DNA of 64,000 nucleotides, taken from assembly GCA_021234155.1 (NCBI GenBank), contig JAJEKV010000002.1:27585299-27649298 (forward strand), read 5' to 3'. The notes under the pieces are model-generated. The model saw only the letters and a list, made by a program, of their open reading frames with translations. It ran no database searches and was not told the origin of the DNA. Every line of letters starts with the position of its first letter. The first letter of the stretch is position 1. Made by a program: the position numbers and the translations under genes. Source of the DNA: Isoetes taiwanensis (taxonomy: Eukaryota > Streptophyta > Lycopodiopsida > Isoetales > Isoetaceae). Shown one piece after another: positions 57,513 through 64,000 of the stretch.

Positions 57513-60500
57513 TTGTTTGACATGGTTAACCGCCAGGAACAAACTTCCACCACCATTTGTTTGCCCAAGTACCTCTACCAGATGGAACACAAGACGGAGA
57601 TGCTTCTTCAACACCTACCGACAAGGTCTTTGTTGCTTCCTCAAGACACTCCGAGTCCAAGAACTAGTAGACTCGCCACCACCTTTCCAGCCCTCTCCAA
57701 GTCCAAGAGGGAAACCGCTGCCACCACCTTTCCAACCCTCACCGCTGCATGTAGCAATCTTCCACCACCATTTGTACCATCCCCCGACACTACAATGGCT
57801 CGACCTCAAAGAAATTTTTCTAAACGCACTACCTCCGCCGCTTGTTGTTTCTCCATCTTCACTTACACATGCCAAGAATACAAAGACGCTCAAGATCACG
57901 TAGATTCTCCATCGCTTCTCCCATCACGATTTCACTACAAATGAAGACGACCCAAAGATCTACTCCTCTTCACACAAACGCAGGACACATGGGTTTGCGT
58001 AATTTCTACCGCTATAAGAGATATGTTTGATCAACTCCCCGTGGAAGACGCTTACAACAACTTTCACCGGCACATCATATGCCGCCCATCTCCTTCATTC
58101 AACACCGCACCTCCGCCTTTATCCGGCATGCCACGTGGTTTGTTCTCCCTACAAGCACACCACCACTAAGAGCGAGGAGGTCACCCCGCAGTAGAACTCT
58201 CTTCGTAAGATGAAGACACCAACGGCGCAACGAGATTACACGTTTTCAGCCACCCACCAAGAAATTCAAGGTGGATTATAGTTTGAGAGCATGCTCCTCC
58301 TCAGAAGAAGAAGAAACCTTATGGACGAGCATAAAATGAGAAGACTTTTAAGAAGTAAATGCCGCTCATTGGGTTGTATCAACAAATTTAACATGTCTAA
58401 ATTACGAGCAATTAGAGACAACTACAGCTCAATGACATTGGCACCGTAATGCCTACTTGGCCTATCATGTAAGGCCGCATCAGCAACACCTTCTTGCACT
58501 ACATTAACCGCCAAGAAGTTTGCCGTAAATGCTTTATGGTTGTCCACCGCTTAGGGTCCACCGTAATGTCTAGAATACACAAAAGATCGACAAAAATCCA
58601 AAGAATTGATGATCATTGTGGACCAAGAAGAGTTGTAACCATGCATGCCCTTGCCAGCTGCCGTCATGGATGGAGAAATATTTTAGAGAAACATGTGAGA
58701 AGTCGCCTAATAGCAACATGTATCATTTAACCGATAACATCACCAAAAGATGTTTTTAATGAGTACAAAGAGACTTGCACTCAGCCTTCAGACATCTCTT
58801 ACTCACACTTCACCGTGACCGTGGAAAAGTGAATTCGGGTTTAGTGAAAATTCCGAGGAGACACGTAATGTCCGCTTTGCTCAAGGTGTGCGTAATAAAA
58901 AGTCAAAGAGAAACGGCAAAGACAGAGGTCGAAAAGAAGTAAGCTCATGTTCTTCAATCTCTCACTTGTTTTAAAAAAAAAATGCTTTGACCTTATTTCT
59001 TCTACGATATTGTGCAACAAAACCTTGCCGCAACATCGTGAACAACAAGCAAAGGTGAGAGAAGAAAGCTTGCCAAACACGTAAAAAAAAGCTCTTGAAC
59101 GCCCAATCGCAATATATGTCCATAGATTGATGGAATGGACCAAAAAAACTACTCTACCACATTTCTTGAACATTCCTAAAGATGTGCCAGAGGAATGTTT
59201 TGTTAAGGTCCACCTTGTAGGAGCTATGGTCTTCAAAGGAAGTCTAAAGTGCAAAGCATTTTTGACGATCCAAACTTGCATGGTGACCAACCTCACAATC
59301 ACAATTTTAACAAGGTCCCTGTACGAAAGCAAGAGCAATTACCGCCAAGCTGCTTTATCCGCAACTTGACAATACTACAAGGGAGAACAAGAATCAAACA
59401 CTCTTTATGCATCGTGCCATGTTAGTGGAGCTAGGGATCTTTAGAAAAGTGAAGCTCGGTTTCTTACTTGTAGGACACACTCATGATCGATTGACCAAAT
59501 GTTCAAAGAGATTTTCTTGCGCTTTAGAAGGAAGAAGGCTTTCTGTCTTCCTTCTTTAGTTCGAATTATTGAAGATTCTTACACTCCTACTCCAAAGGGT
59601 CGATCTTCTTAAAGAGACCGCTGATTTCGTAGAGTTTGTTTTCTCTCAACGCTCGCATGAGAACAAGCCGTGGAACAAGTTGAATGATCTCACCTTTCAA
59701 CATCATATCAAGTTCTACTTGAAGGATGGCCGAGTTTCTTACAGGGGAAGAAGTATACTACAACTAAGGACCGGAGTCCATTAGAGGGATTACGCTTCCT
59801 TAAATATATTCCACACTTCCTTCATAGAACGGCCGAAAGCAACTTCCTCTCAAAAATCCTAAGGAGTCCAAGGTAAGAAAAGTACCCTCAGTCATCCTTA
59901 AAAGCCATTGAAAATGGAATTTCCTCAGTTTTAAGTACTTCTTAGAAGAAGATCGGATGTGGTGGAGTAATTTTTCTAACGTAAAATTGTTGTGAAAAAT
60001 ATAGCTCTAAGACAGCTTGCAAGAACCATTTGGATGGCCTAACACCTTCCATCAACCCCAAAGACCAAGCAGTCCAAGCAATGCTACATTAGCACCGGCA
60101 GAGAAGAAGACGAGGATCGAGTCATGTACCCTGGACCAAGACGCAGAATGAGCCTCAAGGTAATATCACGTAAATTACCAAGGGTATGCTAATTGCTCTT
60201 CCAACCGAGGAGGATGACAAAGGTCGACTCTTTAGTGCTTGACACAAACCAAGGAGGAAGGCTTAGTCACTAAACTCAAGATTCATTGGCTTGCAACACG
60301 CCGTAAAATGCTTTTGAAGGTAGATATGAGTTAGAAATGAGAAGCCAAGGAAAAGGGAGAAAGTCCAAGAAGGTGGGTTGTAGGGATGAGTTGATCCTTA
60401 ATGACGGACTATATTGTGCTATGATTTTAAATTGAAATCGACAATCGCCTCACGCCAGAGGACTATCAATTTGCTTAAAAAAGCTTGTAATTACGAAGAA

Positions 60501-60738
60501 GAGGATGAAGAAGGTGGTGGCAATGCTACACCATCTCGTTGATAGTGATGAGGAAGATAACTCAAGCACTTCCTCTAGTGACAAAGAAAGAAGTGAAGGT
60601 GATGAGGATGGCATAAATGAACATGATGACGCCCCGATCCTTCCTTCATCACTCCTCATACTTTTGCACATAACCGAAGTCTTAGAAAAAGACAAGAATT
60701 TTGCATGTGAATATGAAGATTCTATCTTCAAATTTTGA
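57513..60738 (+). pseudogene. DUF7869-type transposase-like gene (broken)
   Basis: Several plus-strand frames follow the order of plant DUF7869 proteins. A Pro/Ser-rich start (57513-57944) is followed at 58494-58730 by INRQEVCRKCFMVVHRLGST and RIHKRSTK, the conserved cysteine/histidine segment. At 59380-59520 comes NKNQTLFMHRAMLVELGIF followed by RKVKLGFLLVGHTHD, the signature of the presumed nuclease fold. The reading frame then shifts to IDQMFKEIFLRFRRKKAFC and SLVRIIEDSYTPTP. The part 59569-59784 has FVFSQRSHENKPWNKLNDLT. An acidic end (60505-60738) reads SDEEDNSSTSSSDKERSEGD. The shift inside HTHD..IDQ fits one lost A in a CAG codon. The cellular role is unknown; the family behaves like domesticated or mobile transposases. 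Confidence 0.6.
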
Positions 60739-61094
60739 GAATACTACGCTTCAAAGCACTTTAACTAACTTCAATTTTTGTTAAATATTTTATCCTCTGA
60801 AATTAGGGTTTCTCTCAGAAAAATATACTTCAACAACATTCTATTTGCTAAGAAAAATGACACTTTTTAAAAGTCAATTTTTCGCTGCACAAAAAAATTA
60901 GTCACTTTTGGGGGTCAAAATAGAATTTCATGCATCTTTTTTTTTTTAACCTCATTTTACCCCCTTGTTGTAAAAAAAAAGGAATCTTTGAGGAATATTC
61001 CTTTCGCTCTCGTTTCGATGATTTGCTCCCGTTTAATACGCAACTTTGTTTTTTTTGTTTTCATGCTTTTGTTTGTTGTACCGCTGCAGGAGTC
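60739..61094. other. Intergenic, T-rich
   Basis: No gene is seen. The sequence TTTGTTGTACCGCTGCAG|GAGTC just before the next ORF looks like a splice acceptor. Confidence 0.35.
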
Positions 61095-61504
61095 ATGGGG
61101 ACTGATCCAGAACCAGTTAATGGCGTGGATGAGCCAGTCGTGTCCTTGCCGGAGTCTTTCATTTCATCTGCCGTAGATGCATCCCATCCGACCCTGTTGT
61201 ATATTCAGCTGAACCAGAGGCAGCGTTCCCCGCTCAAGAGTTTGTTAATAACGTTATTCAGGTTGACATTGACGCGCATAGGATTGCGGCATCACTGCGT
61301 GTGCTTAGGTGGCAGCTTAGGGCATTCTACATGTCCATTGACAGTGCTATATCTGTTGTGGAGTAGGAGCACTTGGGTATGCCTGTTTCTGAATTGCATA
61401 TATTGCGTTCTCATATGAGGCTTGCAAGCGCATTACTTGTGCAGGAGATACGTCAATTAGATGCAGTGATAAGGCATGCGCAAAGTGTCTCGGCTATGAA
61501 CTAG
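61095..61504 (+). pseudogene. Hypothetical protein, frameshifted
   Basis: From the ATG at 61095 the frame reads MGTDPEPVNGVDEPVVSLPE. Near 61200 the protein-like text changes frame to VVYSAEPEAAFPAQEFVNNV, then DIDAHRIAASLRVLRWQLRA, AISVVE-stop-EHLGMPVSELH and LASALLVQEIRQLDAVIRHA, ending SAMN at 61504. The two breaks are one shift and one TAG that replaces what may have been CAG. The predicted helices resemble a small oligomerisation domain. No family is recognised. Composition is clearly coding compared with its surroundings. Confidence 0.45.
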
Positions 61505-62364
61505 TTCTGTTACATGTTTTGGTGTTTATGTTTTGTTAGTTTGTTATTTGTATGTGAAGTTCATGGAGGTTGATCTGGATTTGTATTGTAGTGCTTGCAG
61601 GAGCACCTTGGTGTTGGGGAGCTCAACTTCGTTCACATGTTTGAGTGTCCTTCGACATTGTAAAGTCTGTTTTGAGTATAATTGTGGTTATGCTAGTTGT
61701 GGGAAATGGTTTGTTAATGATTGTGATTAAACTGAAACTGGTTAGGGACCATTATGAGGTCACTTTTTATTTATGTTTCATAAATAGGATTAACTTGTTT
61801 GATGTCTTAGTGGGCTTCGACCCCTGGGCATAGTAGGCATCCCTTTTGTGGGATGCATGCTATGCTTGGATGAGCATGGGAATTATACTGGGGTTCGACT
61901 CCCCACGCTCATTGTAATTTATGTGGCAGCTGCTGTTTGAATTATGTGACCGAAATTATGTTTCTAGGATATATAATCATGGAATGGCTCTAAGGGGTAA
62001 GTCAAATAGGATGGATTTGACCTCATCTTGACTTGCATTTGGATGATACAAATGGTAAAACCTCTACGTACACATCGGCTGGGATTGCACTACTAAAACG
62101 ACAATCACAATCAACTTCAACAACATCACGTAATGATCCAACATTGATATGCAACATCACTTTACCTCACATTGGAGAAATTAAGGTAATCTAACAACTT
62201 AGAAACCAAATGATCATTCGAAATAATACCAGCATTCCATTACTGTAAATTCAAAGTCGACAACATTTATTGTGAGGTTCGATAAGTTGCATCAATCCAG
62301 ATCAATAAATGTTGTATACCGCATGCAATAAAGTCACTGATGAAACATCGACGATGTGGTGCCA
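61505..62364. other. Intergenic
   Basis: Nothing was recognised apart from the hairpin and T-arm-like motif listed separately. Confidence 0.4.
61828..61905 (+). other. Strong hairpin followed by a tRNA T-arm-like motif
   Basis: GCATAGtaGGCATCCC (61828-61843) pairs with GGGATGCatGCTATGC (61850-61865) around a 6-base loop. It is followed by TGGGGTTCGACTCCCCA (61889-61905), a perfect tRNA T-arm with consensus loop TTCGACT. No D-arm or anticodon arm is found, so this is not a tRNA gene as it stands. Confidence 0.4.
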
Positions 62365-62545
62365 AATATGTCATATCAACATGTCAACTTCCAAAAGGTG
62401 AACTCTGCAAGCACTATCCACTGTAAAACAATAAACTAAAATCAATATTACAATAACCTTTCGTTCCATATTAAGCAATCAACGCCAACTTAATCAAAAA
62501 CTATAGGTACGTTTTATTCGCAAAACTTATTGATTCAACTTGAGA

Positions 62546-62758
62546 TAGTAGTTTTAACATCACGCCACTAGGCAGCATCCAACTGGACATGTGACCACAC
62601 ACCACACTACATTGCTTGGTTGGGCCCTGCCCCCAACCACCTTACATTGCGCCCCCTTGGGATTTGACCCCAACAAGATCGAAAAGGATTCTCGGGGTCT
62701 CAACTCGGAGACCACATTGCTAAGGAACTAGTGTGTTACCACTAGACCAAATGCCCAG
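62546..62758 (-). mobile_element. tRNA-derived SINE (213 bp)
   Basis: Read on the minus strand it has an A box TGGTCTAGTGGTAAC near 62750 and a B box region TTGGGGTCAAATCCCAA near 62673, the internal pol III promoter of a tRNA-derived SINE. ACTTGAGA flanks both sides (62538-62545, 62759-62766). The corresponding place in copy 1 of the host repeat (about 26697-26712) lacks it. There is no long A tail at the 3' end. Confidence 0.8.
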
Positions 62759-63027
62759 ACTTGAGAGACTTGAGCCACTGCATTTAATAAAAAATGGACT
62801 GTTGTAAACTAACTTCATGTGGATTTATAGGATGACCACAGTAAAACTTTATCAAGACATTATGACAAAATCAAAATGGACCGCACATATTTTCCAATTA
62901 CCTGTACAACATGACAACTACGTGAATCGAAGGCGGCAAAAATTTACAATCCACGTTACTCAACACACAATACATAGAAGAATCAAAAATTCTGTTAAAC
63001 AAAATACATATGCTACAATCTACTACA

Positions 63028-63180
63028 ATTTTTCTTTTTTTTCTTTTTTTTTTTTCTTTTTTTGAAGGCATGGTTGGTGGGACTTGCACCCGCCCACGTC
63101 TCCCACTCAATGATAGCCAGTGGGTTTTGAACCCTAGTGGGGATCACCCCAATCCAAGGCCTTACCACTAGACCACCACC
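63028..63180 (-). mobile_element. tRNA-derived SINE with A-rich tail (153 bp)
   Basis: On the minus strand it begins GGTGGTGGTCTAGTGGTAAG (A box), has GGGTTCAAAACCC (B box, 63122-63134) and ends in a long A-rich tail (T-rich at 63028-63064). ACTACAA flanks both sides (63021-63027, 63181-63187). The other copy of the host repeat shows the empty site with a single ACTACAA at 27017-27023. Confidence 0.88.
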
Positions 63181-64000
63181 ACTACAAAAATTACACCATC
63201 AAGTCTTACAATTTGTTAACAACATTACATTTATTAACAAGAATAACGCTCTCTTTTATGGTTCAATTGATAACTGATATGTTATAGAATAAATAGACAC
63301 TCACATGTATAGTACTTGTACATGTAGACATGCAGATATACGTACATGTACATATGTACACACACATAGAGATTCCATACTCTAACAATATCGAGAACTT
63401 TTACCATTTTCAATTGCAAACTACAAAAGCTAGACATTTAAACACAATTTAAACACAATTCAATAAACACGAAGAAAATGTCACAAGGCCATTGTCCACA
63501 ATCATACAAATTGCACACGTTAATATTGAAAATTTTTACCATTTTCAATTTCAAACTACAAAAGCTAGCTATTTTATCTTTTACATTTAAAACAACATAC
63601 CATAAATAACATTTGACATCCCATTCTATGGTGGTTGACGTTAGCATCTATGTATCATATGGGCAAGGAACACAAGGCAATGGTGCAGGTTCAAATTCTG
63701 CATGTTCTCGAACTAATACATAGTCTAATAAAATTGTTGGCAGGCAACTCTAGCTAGATATAAGGATACTAACATTGGAACCATAATGCAAGGCTATTTA
63801 GTGCAAATTCAAAATGCTGGGAGCTGGGAAAGGGAAATGTTCGCTTTTGTTTTTTTATTAAAGAATAAAAGGATCTAATAAAGTTGGGTTGGTGTCATTC
63901 TATTAAATCTCTCGCTAGAGCCAAATATACTGACTGATTCATACGTGATTGCTTCCTGAATTTCCGTAGATATCATTAGACACGTTTATGTTAAAAGTTC

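Larger units (their letters stand above)
62365..64000. repeat. Dispersed repeat, copy 2 (runs off the window)
   Basis: It aligns with 26525-27831, interrupted by SINE insertions at 62546-62758 and 63028-63180. The right end TTAGACACGTTTATGTTAAA reaches the last bases of the window, so the element continues beyond it. Confidence 0.85.

Overview
This window is nuclear DNA of a land plant, very probably one with a large, repeat-rich genome. The evidence is the Ty3/gypsy LTR elements with an initiator-Met-tRNA primer site, MITEs, tRNA-derived SINEs, a PIF/Harbinger transposase remnant, GT-AG introns and a plant-type SEC1/KEULE gene fragment. I cannot name the species. An intron-bearing, cellular-type reverse transcriptase (RT) gene, rather than a LINE or LTR polymerase, would fit a fern, lycophyte or other non-flowering plant, but that is only a guess.

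Layout. 1-10739: an LTR of Ty3/gypsy family A, split by a minus-strand Ty3/gypsy chromovirus (family B, 410-10028) whose interior is decayed and carries further MITEs. 10740-14294: intergenic, with a Mutator-like MITE (11204-11938) and local tandem duplications. 14295-23713: a complete-outline family A element with long LTRs, a 5-bp GCACA target duplication, most of gag missing and a frameshifted pol; its 3' LTR carries a 415-bp MITE absent from the 5' LTR. 23714-31595: Harbinger remnant, a dispersed repeat found again at 62365-64000, a faint minus-strand multi-exon gene and a small secreted-peptide gene (30414-30590).

31596-49820 is the most striking part: a head-to-tail array of about 7.5-kb units (two full, one partial). 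Each full unit carries an intron-containing gene with an RG-rich acidic 5' exon, a long middle exon of unknown function and a 3' exon encoding an RT with a YMDD site. The RT motifs resemble the cellular rvt / Penelope / telomerase branch.

50-53 kb: six exons of a SEC1/Munc18 (KEULE-like) gene that run straight into an unrelated ORF. 53-61 kb: two decayed, divergent gene regions separated by an array of 26-bp palindromes; the right-hand one encodes a DUF7869-type, transposase-like protein. 61-64 kb: a broken hypothetical ORF, two minus-strand SINEs with recognisable target duplications, and the second copy of the dispersed repeat.

Caution for every broken frame: where repeated copies can be compared, differences concentrate at CAG/CTG trinucleotides. 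That is the CHG methylation context of plants. Many apparent frameshifts may therefore be sequencing or consensus errors, so 'pseudogene' below means 'broken as presented'.
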